From positions 350,264-414,263 of the forward strand of contig NZ_JAVQHL010000004.1 of NCBI RefSeq assembly GCF_032670585.1: a stretch of 64,000 nucleotides of DNA, in the 5' to 3' direction. Under the pieces are notes generated by a model. It saw nothing but the letters and a program-made list of their open reading frames with translations, did not search any database and was not told the origin of the DNA. This DNA is from Ostreiculturibacter nitratireducens. GTDB lineage: Bacteria; Pseudomonadota; Alphaproteobacteria; Rhodobacterales; Rhodobacteraceae. This document shows positions 8,551 to 16,790 of the stretch, one piece after another (the first letter of the stretch is position 1; every line of letters begins with the position of its first letter). The position numbers and the translations under genes are program-made.

Positions 8551-10043
8551 TCTCCCCCGTCCAGTTCTGCGGCGATGTCCTTCGTCTGCTCATAGAGCTT
8601 CCGGAACAGCGCATAGTGGCGAGCGTGGACCGGCGCGGGATCGGCGCTGACAGTGCGGAGCGCGGGGTTCCACGCACCGATGTCATCTGGCTTCGCTCGC
8701 CCGACGGCCACGGCCGCGAGGAAGGCATCGCCGTAGGAAGCCCCCAGCGTCTTTTCGCAGACGATCTGCGGAAGGCCCGTGAAATCCGAGGTCGCCTGAA
8801 GCCAGATCGGGTTCTTCGTCCCGCCACCCACCGCGAGGATTCGGGAAGGCGCGGCCCCTGCCTCCGCATAGGTTTCGGTCACATGGGCCGTGCCCATCGC
8901 GATTCCCTCGATCAGCGCGCGGTACATGTCGCCCCGATCATGTGTCAGGTTCAGGCCGAAGAAGGCACCCTTGGCCCGCGGGTCGTGGATCGGCGTCCGC
9001 TCCCCCGAGAAATACGGGAGAAGCAGGAGACCATTCGCCCCCGGCGGAGAGGCCGCGGCCTCCCTCGCGAGCGTGACGAAAGCCTCGCCGCGCGGCAGGT
9101 CGCGCGCGAAGGTGTCGCGGAACCAGTGCGTCAGCGTTCCGGACGTCGCCAGCCCCGCCATCGAGGCGTGCTGGCCGGGGAACAGCCAAGGCGCGTACCA
9201 CAGGCGCGGATCGCGGACGCGGCTTTCCGTCAGCTGGATGATGAAGATGGTCGAGCCGTACATCAGCATCATGTCGCCCGCGCCCCGAACCCCCACGCTG
9301 ACAGCCTCGGCCGCAGCGTCGATCGTGCCGCAGGTGACGGGCGTGCCCTCGGCGAGGCCGGTTTCCCTCGCGGCCCTGGCGGTGACGCGGCCCGCGATCT
9401 CGGTCGACCAGAGAAGGCGCGGAAGCTTCCCGAGATCGACAATGCCGGGCGCGAGATCCCGGGTCCAGTCGAGCGTTCCGACATCGTAGAGCGGCGAGAA
9501 GTTCGCCGCCGTGTAATGGTCGATGACGTATTCACCCGTTAGGCGCCAGGTCAGGTAGGAGGTGGAGGTGAGGATCTTCGCGGTCTCGGCGAAGACCTCG
9601 GGGTGGTTCCGCTTGAGCCAGAGGATCTTCGGGCCGACCGACTGCGAGGTGAGAGCGTTGCCGCAGCGGTCGAGGATCGTGTCCGCGCCGATCTGTGCGG
9701 TCAGGTCCTCGATCTCCCGCGTGGCGCGGGTATCGACTCCGTAGAGGACGCCGTTCATCAGGGGCCGCCCGCTCGCGTCCACGGGCAGCATGCAGGGACC
9801 GATCGCGGAAGCGGCGACGGCGGCTATGTCGTTCGGGTCGATGCCCGACCGGTCGAGGAGCGACTGGGTGATATGCACGAAATCGTGCCACCAGTCCTCG
9901 TCCGCGCGGTGTTCGGCCCAGCCGGGGCGCGGCACGATCATCTCGTGCGGGTGGCGCGCCTCGGCGATCACGCGGCCCTTGGCGTCCACCAGGACGCCCT
10001 TTGACTCGAAGGTGCCGATGTCGATGCCGAGGGTGCAGGTCAT
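8547..10043 (-). CDS. FGGY-family carbohydrate kinase (xylulokinase-like)
   Basis: A 498-residue sugar kinase of the FGGY family, with both actin-like domains. The N-terminal phosphate loop reads GIDIGTFESKG (6-16), the middle has LTGEYVIDHYTA, and the C-terminal domain has AVGGGTKNPIWLQATSDF, typical of the ADP-binding region. Family members phosphorylate xylulose, ribulose, fuculose or related sugars. It overlaps the M42 peptidase gene upstream and the SIS isomerase downstream by 4 nt each, forming a tight four-gene operon with the BtpA protein. The true xylulokinase of this window is probably the one at 38879-40318, so another ketose or polyol is likely here. Confidence 0.88.
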   Translation of the reverse strand: MTCTLGIDIGTFESKGVLVDAKGRVIAEARHPHEMIVPRPGWAEHRADEDWWHDFVHITQSLLDRSGIDPNDIAAVAASAIGPCMLPVDASGRPLMNGVLYGVDTRATREIEDLTAQIGADTILDRCGNALTSQSVGPKILWLKRNHPEVFAETAKILTSTSYLTWRLTGEYVIDHYTAANFSPLYDVGTLDWTRDLAPGIVDLGKLPRLLWSTEIAGRVTARAARETGLAEGTPVTCGTIDAAAEAVSVGVRGAGDMMLMYGSTIFIIQLTESRVRDPRLWYAPWLFPGQHASMAGLATSGTLTHWFRDTFARDLPRGEAFVTLAREAAASPPGANGLLLLPYFSGERTPIHDPRAKGAFFGLNLTHDRGDMYRALIEGIAMGTAHVTETYAEAGAAPSRILAVGGGTKNPIWLQATSDFTGLPQIVCEKTLGASYGDAFLAAVAVGRAKPDDIGAWNPALRTVSADPAPVHARHYALFRKLYEQTKDIAAELDGGE

Positions 10044-11125
10044 GTCGTTCGCGCAAGTGAGAAAGCGGGGGTGATGCGGGCGAGGGCCGCGTCGAGAAGT
10101 GTCGTCAGACTTTCAAGGTCGGCCGGGTCCACGACTTCGAGCGCCGAGTGCGAGTAGCGCATGGGGAAGCCCACATCGAGGCAGGCCACGCCCTCCGTCC
10201 CCTCGAACTGGATGTAGGAGGCGTCCGTCAGGACGCCCGTGTTGGCGCTGCGTTGGAGCGGCAACTTGGCAGCCTCTGCGGTCTCCTCGAAAAGCCGGAC
10301 AAGCGCCGGGTGCGGGATCACGCCGTTGAGCGTGCCCCTTCCGTGGAAGGAGTAGAGCGAGATGCCCGCGCCGCCGCCCACACGCACGTCGCCCCGATGG
10401 GTCATGTCCGGCGTGTCGGTCGCCAGAAGCAGATCGATCTGGAGAGCGATATCAGGGTTCGCGGCACGCGCCGCCGGGAGGACGCCGCGAAGGTTGAACT
10501 CCTCCTGCACCGACCAGACAAGGTGGACGGTAGGACCAGCGGAGCGGCGCGCCAGCCGCTCGGCCAGCGCGAGGAGGACGGCGCAGCCTGCGCGGTCGTC
10601 GACCGAGGTGCCGGCGACGCGGCCCCCGGCCAGGTCGAGGACGCGCGGGAGGTAGGTCACCGGCGATCCGATCCTGACGCCCGCCGCCTCCGCCTCTGCG
10701 CGGGAGGAGAAACCCGCGTCGACGTAAAGATCGGCGTAGGGCACGACCCGGTATTTCTCTTCCGGCGTGGTCGCGTGGTGGCTCTTGTTCGCGATCACGC
10801 CGGGCAGGTCGCCACGGCCGGTGCAGATGAGAACCGCCTGCGCGGGCAGCGCGCGTTCCGGAACGCCGCCGAGACGCTCAAGACGGAGAAGGCCCGAGTC
10901 CTCGATCTTCCGCACGATAAAACCGAGCTGGTCCATATGGGTGAAGACCATGACCGTGGGCGCGCCCGCATCACCATCGATCGTTGCGTTGACATTGCCC
11001 AGACGGTCCGTGCGGTGCGCAAGCCCGAAACGGTCGAGATGCGCACGGATCGCCTCGGCCACGCGCTCCTCATGGCCGGCGAGGCCGGGGATCAGCATGA
11101 GTTCCCTGAGAACGTCGCGGATCAT
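10040..11125 (-). CDS. M42-family metallo-aminopeptidase (FrvX/SgcX-like)
   Basis: A 361-residue M42 peptidase with the full set of metal-site motifs: HMD (His63, Asp65), SVDDRAG (bridging Asp176), QEE (Glu208/209), TDTPD (Asp237) and a late SHSALE His. The long in-frame extension upstream is discarded; ATG 11125 overlaps the BtpA gene end by 4 nt (ATGA). Family members are tetrahedral or dodecameric aminopeptidases, but E. coli SgcX and FrvX occur inside sugar operons with no clear peptide substrate. Here too it sits in a sugar locus beside an SgcQ-like gene, the same pairing as in the E. coli sgc cluster. Real substrate unknown. Confidence 0.86.
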   Translation of the reverse strand: MIRDVLRELMLIPGLAGHEERVAEAIRAHLDRFGLAHRTDRLGNVNATIDGDAGAPTVMVFTHMDQLGFIVRKIEDSGLLRLERLGGVPERALPAQAVLICTGRGDLPGVIANKSHHATTPEEKYRVVPYADLYVDAGFSSRAEAEAAGVRIGSPVTYLPRVLDLAGGRVAGTSVDDRAGCAVLLALAERLARRSAGPTVHLVWSVQEEFNLRGVLPAARAANPDIALQIDLLLATDTPDMTHRGDVRVGGGAGISLYSFHGRGTLNGVIPHPALVRLFEETAEAAKLPLQRSANTGVLTDASYIQFEGTEGVACLDVGFPMRYSHSALEVVDPADLESLTTLLDAALARITPAFSLARTT

Positions 11126-11931
11126 CGCCCCCTCGCCTTGCGCACTCGGTCCATGAAATCCTTCGCGCGGTCGGGATCGACCGGGTTCCACGTGTCGCCA
11201 TCCACCTTCAGCGCCGACCCGACGATGCAACCGTCGGCAACCTTCAGGACGTCGGCGACGGTGACGTGCTTGACGCCGGTATTGGCCAGAACCGGCGTCG
11301 TCGGAAGGACCTTCTTCACCGCCTCGAGATCCGAAAGCGCCGCCGCCTCGCCGGTGATCTGGCCAGACACCAGAACCGCGTCCGGGATCGAGGAGAAGAC
11401 CGCGGAGCGCGCCCTGTCGGGCAAGGGCCTCCGGTCGAGGCTGTCGGCGAATTCGGCCGAGACGTTGTAGAGCATGGCCACGTCCTTCGCGCCCAGCCGG
11501 TCGCGGTAGCGCATCGCGGCTCCGGCGTCGGGCGTCCATGGACCCATGTCGGAGGCATAGGTTCCCGTGAAGATCTCGCGCACGAAGGATGCGCCCGTCG
11601 CCGCGGCAAGCGCGACTGTCGACATCGGGTCCCACAGGACGTTGACGCCGAAGGGAACCGTGATCTCTGGCCGCAAACGGCCGATCACATAGGCCATCGT
11701 GGCGGTCGAGGCGGTGTCGACGCGGAATTCGTAGGGGCGGTCGTTCTCGTTTCCGAACATCACCGCATCGAAGCCGGCCGCCTGAAGCGCGCGAAGGTCG
11801 GCGCGGGCGCCCTCTACCAGCCCCTCGATCCCCCTCCCCGCGTCATGCAGCGGCGCCCCGGGAAGGGCGCCCAGATGGACCATCGCGATCACCGGCTTGC
11901 CGTCGCCGAAGACTTTCCCGAACCGCGTCAC
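11122..11931 (-). CDS. BtpA/SgcQ-family TIM-barrel protein
   Basis: A 269-residue protein of the BtpA/SgcQ family (predicted TIM barrel). Recognisable stretches are VIAMVHLGALPG at the N-terminus, MFGNENDRPY, FGVNVLWDP and the phosphate-binding-like end VADGCIVGSALKVDG. The GTG at 11931 is chosen because GGAGG lies 5 nt upstream and the family usually begins here; an in-frame ATG at 12003 would add 24 unsupported residues and cross the operator. It leads the operon BtpA, M42 peptidase, FGGY kinase, SIS isomerase. BtpA itself was linked to photosystem I in cyanobacteria, but the enzymatic role of SgcQ-type members is not established. Confidence 0.82.
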   Translation of the reverse strand: MTRFGKVFGDGKPVIAMVHLGALPGAPLHDAGRGIEGLVEGARADLRALQAAGFDAVMFGNENDRPYEFRVDTASTATMAYVIGRLRPEITVPFGVNVLWDPMSTVALAAATGASFVREIFTGTYASDMGPWTPDAGAAMRYRDRLGAKDVAMLYNVSAEFADSLDRRPLPDRARSAVFSSIPDAVLVSGQITGEAAALSDLEAVKKVLPTTPVLANTGVKHVTVADVLKVADGCIVGSALKVDGDTWNPVDPDRAKDFMDRVRKARGR

Positions 11932-12000
11932 GCCCGCCTCCCTTACGCCGCCCGCGCGCCAACGAGCGTAGCGCGGAAAGGTTTGGTGCCCAAGGCAAAA

Positions 12001-12016
12001 CATACTAGCATGTCAG
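12001..12016. promoter_or_regulatory. GntR-type operator, site 2
   Basis: CATACTAGCATGTCAG matches site 1 at 14 of 16 positions and has the near-palindromic core CTAGCATGTCAG (12005-12016). It ends 17 bp before the aldo/keto reductase ATG, just ahead of that gene's GGAGGGGG, and lies about 70 bp upstream of the divergent BtpA operon start. One bound regulator could control both operons. Confidence 0.72.
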
Positions 12017-12033
12017 TGGACCGGAGGGGGAAC

Positions 12034-13062
12034 ATGGTGATCGCGACGCGGCACTGGGACAGGCTGGGCAATGGCGGGCTGACTTTCACCGAACTCGGGC
12101 TCGGGACGGCGCCCCTGGCCAACCTATACCGTGCGATCGGCGATGCCGAAGCGGAGGCGGTCATGGACCTCGCCTGGGAGGGAGGCGTGCGCTACTTCGA
12201 CACCGCGCCGCTCTACGGGCTGGGGCTGGCCGAGACGCGTCTCAACCGGTTTCTCAGGGGGAAGCCCCGGGACGAGTTCGTGCTGTCCACCAAGATCGGA
12301 CGGATCCTGAAGGCGACGACGCCCGAGAAGCGCGACGGGTTCGGAAAGTGGTTCGACGTGCCGGCGCGGAAAGAGGTCTACGACTATTCCCACGACGCGG
12401 TGATGCGTTCGCTTGAATTCTCCCTCGAGCGGCTCGGGGTCGACCGGGTGGACATCCTTTATGCCCATGACCTCGACATCTTCAATCACGGCACGCAGGA
12501 GGCGCTGGACGCGCGGCTCAAGGAGTTCATGGAGGGCGGCTACCTGGCGCTCGAGAAGCTGCGCGACCAGGGCGTGATCCGCGCTTTCGGCGGCGGTATC
12601 AATGAATGGCAGCCCTGCCAGTGGCTCGCCGAACGGGGGGATTTCGACCTTTTCCTGCTCGCGGGCCGCTACACGCTTCTGGAGCAGGTGGCGCTGGAAA
12701 CCTTCCTGCCACTCTGCGAGGCGAAGGGCATCGGGATCGTGATCGGCGGCCCTTACAACTCGGGGATCCTCGCAACCGGCGCGCGACCGGGCGCAATGTT
12801 TAACTACGACACCGCGCCAGCGGACGTCATGGCGCGGGTGGCGCGGATCGAGGCGGTCTGCGAACGACACGGCGTGCGGATGGTCGACGCGGCGTTCCGG
12901 TTTCCGCTGGGACACAAGGCCGTGGTGTCGGTGATCCCCGGCGGACAGGGCGTGGCGGAGATGCAATCGAATTTCGCGGCCGCGCGGGCAAAGATCCCGG
13001 CGGCGCTCTGGGAAGATCTGAGGGCGGAAGGGCTGCTGCGCACGGACGCGCCGGTGCCCTAG
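12034..13062 (+). CDS. Aldo/keto reductase, D-threo-aldose/L-fucose 1-dehydrogenase-like
   Basis: A 342-residue aldo/keto reductase with the complete catalytic tetrad: Asp56 and Tyr61 (FDTAPLYG), Lys87 (STKIGR) and His145 (LYAHD). The LYRAIGDAEAEAVMDLAWE N-terminal region and overall length match the D-threo-aldose 1-dehydrogenase (L-fucose/L-galactose dehydrogenase) branch, which oxidises the sugar C1 to a lactone with NAD(P). ATG 12034 has GGAGGGGG upstream. The next gene, 9 nt downstream, is a lactonase of the amidohydrolase-2 family, so the two would carry aldose to aldonate. Strong context support, but the actual sugar is unproven. Confidence 0.88.
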   Translation: MVIATRHWDRLGNGGLTFTELGLGTAPLANLYRAIGDAEAEAVMDLAWEGGVRYFDTAPLYGLGLAETRLNRFLRGKPRDEFVLSTKIGRILKATTPEKRDGFGKWFDVPARKEVYDYSHDAVMRSLEFSLERLGVDRVDILYAHDLDIFNHGTQEALDARLKEFMEGGYLALEKLRDQGVIRAFGGGINEWQPCQWLAERGDFDLFLLAGRYTLLEQVALETFLPLCEAKGIGIVIGGPYNSGILATGARPGAMFNYDTAPADVMARVARIEAVCERHGVRMVDAAFRFPLGHKAVVSVIPGGQGVAEMQSNFAAARAKIPAALWEDLRAEGLLRTDAPVP

Positions 13063-13071
13063 GGAGGCGAC

Positions 13072-13908
13072 ATGGAACAGATCGATGCGCATCAGCATTA
13101 CTGGAACCCCGCTCGAGGGGACTACGACTGGATGCCGAAGGACGATCCGATTCTGGCGCGCCCCTATGGACCCGCCGACCTCGCCCCGCAGATAGCCGCC
13201 CACGGGGTCACGAAGACCGTTCTGGTGCAGGCCGCCGCGACGGTAAACGAGACGGAATACCTTCTCGGCATCGCGGACGCGACCGACCACGTGGCGGGTG
13301 TCGTCGGCTGGGTGGACTTCGAAAAGCCCAGCGATATCGAGCACCTGAAGCGGCTGGCGGAACACCCCAAGTTCAAGGGTGTCCGGCCGATGATCCAGGA
13401 CATCCCCGATGACGACTGGATGCTGCGCGAGGACGTCCAGTGGGGGTTCAAGGCCGTCGCGGATCTCGGGCTCACCTTCGACGCGCTCGGCTTCCCGCGG
13501 CACCTGTTCAACTTCCTCGAGATCCTGAAGCGTTACCCGGAAATGCGGGTCGTCGTGGATCACTGCATGAAACCGCAGATCCGCGATCACTCGGACACGA
13601 ATTTCACCTTCTGGGCCGAGGGCATGTCGCGCATCGCAGAGGAGACGCGGGCCTACTGCAAGTTCTCCGCACTGGTGACGGAGGCGCGCCCCGGCTGGAC
13701 GGTCGAAGACCTTCGACCCTATGTCGAGCACGTCTTCCGCATCTTCGGGCCCGAGCGGATCATGTGGGGCTCCGACTGGCCGGTCTGCCGGTTGCGCTGC
13801 GAGTATTCGGACTGGCGCGCGGCGGCGGAGGAGCTTTGCTCTGGGCTCGCATCCGGGGACCGGGGGCGGGTCTTTGGCGGCACGGCGGCGGAGTTCTATT
13901 CGCTCTGA
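13072..13908 (+). CDS. Amidohydrolase-2 family lactonase (L-fuconolactonase-like)
   Basis: A 278-residue TIM-barrel hydrolase of the amidohydrolase-2 family. It shows the N-terminal DAHQH metal motif (His7, His9), VVDHCMKP in the middle and MWGSDWPV near residue 240 with the catalytic Asp. Close relatives hydrolyse L-fuconolactone, L-rhamnonolactone or other sugar lactones. It directly follows the aldose dehydrogenase, and an AGGGAGG site precedes it, so it should open the lactone made by that enzyme. No sugar-acid dehydratase is in the window; one may lie beyond the left edge near the FAH-family gene. Confidence 0.87.
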   Translation: MEQIDAHQHYWNPARGDYDWMPKDDPILARPYGPADLAPQIAAHGVTKTVLVQAAATVNETEYLLGIADATDHVAGVVGWVDFEKPSDIEHLKRLAEHPKFKGVRPMIQDIPDDDWMLREDVQWGFKAVADLGLTFDALGFPRHLFNFLEILKRYPEMRVVVDHCMKPQIRDHSDTNFTFWAEGMSRIAEETRAYCKFSALVTEARPGWTVEDLRPYVEHVFRIFGPERIMWGSDWPVCRLRCEYSDWRAAAEELCSGLASGDRGRVFGGTAAEFYSL

Positions 13909-13973
13909 GATTCAATCCACGGGCGACCTGGCGGATCCTCCGGCGGGGACTCATTTGCCCGAAGAAGAGCGGT

Positions 13974-14873
13974 TCAGCCTCGTGCGGCAAGCGCCTCCGC
14001 GGCCTCGCGGGTGATGCCCGTCCTGTCCTCTGGTTGGGTCGAGACATAAAGCGCCGCGGCGGCTTCGGCGAAGAGCGCGGCGTCGGACAGTTCCGTGCCG
14101 GACGCGAGTTCGGCGGCGAGCGCCCCGGTGAAGGCGTCGCCCGCACCATGGGTCGTCACGACCGTCACGGGATAGGCGGAGGCCGCGAAGGGCGGGCCGT
14201 CTCGGCGGCAGCACAGAAGGCCCTCGGCGCCGAGCGTGACGATGACCGCGTCGGGTCCCTTGGCGAGGATCGCCTCGGCCGCTTCCTCTGGGGCGGTTGC
14301 CGGCAGGCCGGACAGGGCCGCCGCCTCCCCACGGTTGACGACGAGCACCGATGTCGCGGCAAGAAGCGCGGGCGGAAGCGGCCGCGCCGGCGCGGCGTTC
14401 AGGATCACCCGGGTGCCCTGGCGGGCGGCGACCTCGGCGGCGGCGAGGTTCACGACCTCCGGGATCTCGTTCTGAAGAACGAGGACTCGCGTGCCCTTTG
14501 GCGGAATGGCGGCGGCCGGGTCGATCCGCAGGTTCGCGCCGGACACGATGACGGCGCCATAGTCCCCCTTCTTGTCGGTGATCGCGACGCTCATTCCCGA
14601 GGCACCGGGAACCTGCGCGACCCGGCTGCGGTCAACGCCGACCTCGTCGAGCGCGGCAAGGAGGATGTCAGCGAAGCTGTCGGTGCCGACGGCTCCGGCC
14701 ATCTCGGTCCGCGCGCCCATCCGGGCGGCCGCTACGGCCTGATTGCCGCCCTTGCCTCCGAAGACATAGCGGACCGCCTGCCCCACGAGGGTCTCGTCGA
14801 GCCGCGGCAGGCGCGGGGCATCGACCATCACGTCCAGATGCAGGGAACCGGCGACGAAGACATCAGCAGCCAT
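13974..14873 (-). CDS. PfkB-family carbohydrate kinase (ribokinase-like)
   Basis: A 299-residue second ribokinase-type kinase. It has FGGKGGNQAVAAA (38-50), the ADP-ribose-like QNEIPEVV segment and the C-terminal HGAGDAFTGALAAE with the catalytic Asp. Sequence differs clearly from the kinase at 870-1796, so this is not a recent duplicate. It is the third gene of the leftward operon GntR regulator, TIM-barrel isomerase, kinase, with 44 nt to the isomerase. It converges on the lactonase gene. It probably phosphorylates the isomerase product; substrate unknown. Confidence 0.86.
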   Translation of the reverse strand: MAADVFVAGSLHLDVMVDAPRLPRLDETLVGQAVRYVFGGKGGNQAVAAARMGARTEMAGAVGTDSFADILLAALDEVGVDRSRVAQVPGASGMSVAITDKKGDYGAVIVSGANLRIDPAAAIPPKGTRVLVLQNEIPEVVNLAAAEVAARQGTRVILNAAPARPLPPALLAATSVLVVNRGEAAALSGLPATAPEEAAEAILAKGPDAVIVTLGAEGLLCCRRDGPPFAASAYPVTVVTTHGAGDAFTGALAAELASGTELSDAALFAEAAAALYVSTQPEDRTGITREAAEALAARG

Positions 14874-14917
14874 GGGTCAACCCTTTCCTGGCCGGTTGCC
14901 GCTTCGGGATGTGAGGA

Positions 14918-15910
14918 TCATGCACCACCTCCATAAAGGGCCCCGGCCACGATACGCTGGCTGGCCGCCGCATCCTGCCGGGCAAGCGCCTCCGCGAGCG
15001 CCGGGTCCCCGGCGAGACCGGCGGCGATCTGTCGAAGCCGTTCGGTCAGCTCGATATTGGCGCGCGCTTCGGCGATCGGGTCAAGCCCGCCCATGTCGGG
15101 AAAGGTATCGAAGTAGATGACGCCGTCATAGCCCGCACGTTCAAGTTCGACGAAGAGTTCCACCGTCTGAGCCGGGTGGACCGAGCCCGAGATGAGACCG
15201 TCGTCGCGTTTGCCGTAGCCGTCGTTCAGGTGGACGCCCAGAAGGCGGGAATGCCGTGCCGCAAGGCGCGCGGCGCGGGCCGGAATCTCTCCCGCGTAGA
15301 GGGAATGGGCGAAGTCGAGCGTGACGCCAAGGTTGGCGCTGCCCGCGTCGCGCAACGCCAGAAGCGTCGTGGCCATGTCGGGAAGAAGCGCGTATGCGCG
15401 CGGTTCGTTCGGCTTGTACTCGACCGCGATGGCGACATCAGGGTCGTGCGCGGCAACCTCGGTCAGGGCGGTCACCGTGTCATCCCACATTCGCGCGTAA
15501 TCGCCCTGAAAGGAGTAATCCGTGCCGTCCTGCCCGAGCCAGAGCGTCATGAGACCCGCCCCCATCTCTGCTGCAGCGTCAATGCCTCGACGCGTGAGGT
15601 CGATCGCGGAGCGACGGATCTTCGGGTCCGGGTGCGTGAATGCTCCGAGTCGGAAGCCCGGGTCCGTGTAGTAGCGCATCGCGAGGCCGTTCACCGCCAT
15701 GCCTTCATCGCCGAGAAGGCGGGCAAGCTCGGTCGCGGAATGGGCCGTGAAGTGATCGGGATAGTTCACGTCCGCCGCGTCCAGACCGCCGACCTTGCCG
15801 GCCGCGCGGATCATGTCGGCAACATTAGGTCTTTCAGGCTGTCCGGCCGCGAGTTTGAAGGCATTGAGGCGGGCGGCGTAGCGGGGGCGGTTCGGGCGGT
15901 CTTGTGACAT
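14918..15910 (-). CDS. Sugar phosphate isomerase/epimerase family protein (xylose isomerase-like TIM barrel)
   Basis: A 330-residue TIM-barrel protein of the AP endonuclease 2 superfamily, which includes tagatose epimerases, IolE, IolI and rhamnose isomerases. Metal-site features visible are the Glu in IAVEYKPNEPRAY, the Asp in VTLDFAHSLY, HLNDGYGKRDDGLI and the late DTFPDMG segment. The HLNDGYGKRDD stretch resembles L-rhamnose isomerase/DUF-type sugar isomerases. ATG 15910 has GGAGAGGAG upstream; the in-frame start at 15970 would overlap the regulator gene and has no site. It lies 22 nt after the GntR gene in the same operon. Reaction not assignable beyond ketose/aldose isomerisation or epimerisation. 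Confidence 0.82.
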   Translation of the reverse strand: MSQDRPNRPRYAARLNAFKLAAGQPERPNVADMIRAAGKVGGLDAADVNYPDHFTAHSATELARLLGDEGMAVNGLAMRYYTDPGFRLGAFTHPDPKIRRSAIDLTRRGIDAAAEMGAGLMTLWLGQDGTDYSFQGDYARMWDDTVTALTEVAAHDPDVAIAVEYKPNEPRAYALLPDMATTLLALRDAGSANLGVTLDFAHSLYAGEIPARAARLAARHSRLLGVHLNDGYGKRDDGLISGSVHPAQTVELFVELERAGYDGVIYFDTFPDMGGLDPIAEARANIELTERLRQIAAGLAGDPALAEALARQDAAASQRIVAGALYGGGA

Positions 15911-15932
15911 GCGGTCTCCTCTCCCCCCGGGG

Positions 15933-16667
15933 TCAGTCTGGGCCGAACAGGTCCGGACGTTCGCGTTCAAGCGGGGCGATGTAGGTCATGAGCTGGCCGA
16001 GGTGCGCCCGCATCGCCTCGCGGGCGCGGGCCGCGTCGTGCACTTCCAGCGCCGAGACGATCGCGCGATGCTCCTCCAGTGTCGCGACGACGCGGCCGGG
16101 CACGGGCAGGATCAGGCGCCGGGCACGGTTCACATGGACCCATGCGGTCTCGGCCACCTGCGCCAGGCGACGATAACCGGTGAAGGCCAGGATCATCGCA
16201 TGCATCTCGCCATCGACCTTGTAGAAGCCCGAGTAGTCGCCATCGGCCACCAGCGCCTCCTGAACGCGGAGATTGCGCCGGAGTTCGACAAGTTGTGCTT
16301 CGGTTATGGCGGGCGCGAGCGCCTCCACCGCAGCGAGTTCGATCGCCTCGCGCAGGAAGGCGCCTTCGCGGATCTCCTCCATCGAGAAGCGGGAGACGAA
16401 CGTCCCGGCCTGGGGAATGACGTCGACAAGACCCTCCGAGGCCAGTCGCGCTATCGCTTCTGAAACGGGAGAACGGGAAACGCCGAGGCGCTCGCAGATG
16501 TCGCCCTTGCGCAGCACCTCACCGGGCCGGTACTCCAGCGCGAGGATCGCTTCGCGGAGTGACTGGTAGGTCTTCTGCGCCAGAGAGCCCGGGAACGCGT
16601 CAAGTGTCCGCAGCCGGTGGTCGCCGGTGTCTTTGGGCTCTGGTGGGCGCTGGCTCGGCACTGACAT
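15933..16667 (-). CDS. GntR-family transcriptional regulator, FCD (FadR) subfamily
   Basis: A 244-residue regulator: winged helix at about 30-95 (KTYQSLREAILAL, LGVSRSPVSEAIARLASEGLV) and an FCD ligand domain at about 100-230 with the metal-ligand His residues in VDGEMHAMILAF, VHVNRAR and LEEHRAIVSAL. Such proteins are usually repressors released by a sugar acid or other carboxylate. The start codon itself lies in a CTGACATGCTAA operator, and no ribosome site is seen upstream, so the mRNA may be leaderless and repression autogenous. It heads the operon with an isomerase and a kinase, and copies of the operator occur at 4056 and 12001. Confidence 0.9.
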   Translation of the reverse strand: MSVPSQRPPEPKDTGDHRLRTLDAFPGSLAQKTYQSLREAILALEYRPGEVLRKGDICERLGVSRSPVSEAIARLASEGLVDVIPQAGTFVSRFSMEEIREGAFLREAIELAAVEALAPAITEAQLVELRRNLRVQEALVADGDYSGFYKVDGEMHAMILAFTGYRRLAQVAETAWVHVNRARRLILPVPGRVVATLEEHRAIVSALEVHDAARAREAMRAHLGQLMTYIAPLERERPDLFGPD

Positions 16668-16680
16668 GCTAAAATGCTAG
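16661..16680. promoter_or_regulatory. GntR-type operator, site 3, overlapping the regulator start codon
   Basis: Read on the minus strand, TTAGCATGTCAG (16672 to 16661) matches the core of site 2 at 11 of 12 positions. The adjoining CTAGCATTTTAG (16680 to 16669) is a degenerate second copy overlapping it. The ATG of the GntR gene (16667-16665) is inside the core, so binding here would block transcription start or initiation directly. Confidence 0.7.
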
Positions 16681-16726
16681 ACGCAGGCCAAGCCCGTTTC
16701 AAGCAATCCTCACGGTACAGCCAGCG

Positions 16727-16767
16727 GCCCGCAAAGAGCGCGGGATCAGGTCTTGCTCCGCGGGCTT
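16727..16767 (-). terminator. Possible terminator hairpin after the small membrane gene
   Basis: GGCCCGC (16727-16732 region) can pair with GCGGGC (near 16761-16766), with a further GAGC/GCTC pairing inside. It lies 25 nt past the end of the 51-residue membrane protein gene. No U-run follows on the minus strand, so termination strength is doubtful. Confidence 0.35.
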
Positions 16768-16790
16768 GCGGCGCAAACCCCGTCCTTGGC

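Noticed and set aside
11122..11931. BtpA-family protein as a hexulose-6-phosphate synthase partner of the SIS isomerase
   Set aside because: Both are TIM barrels, but the sequence matches BtpA/SgcQ blocks and not the HxlA motif set; no support beyond context.
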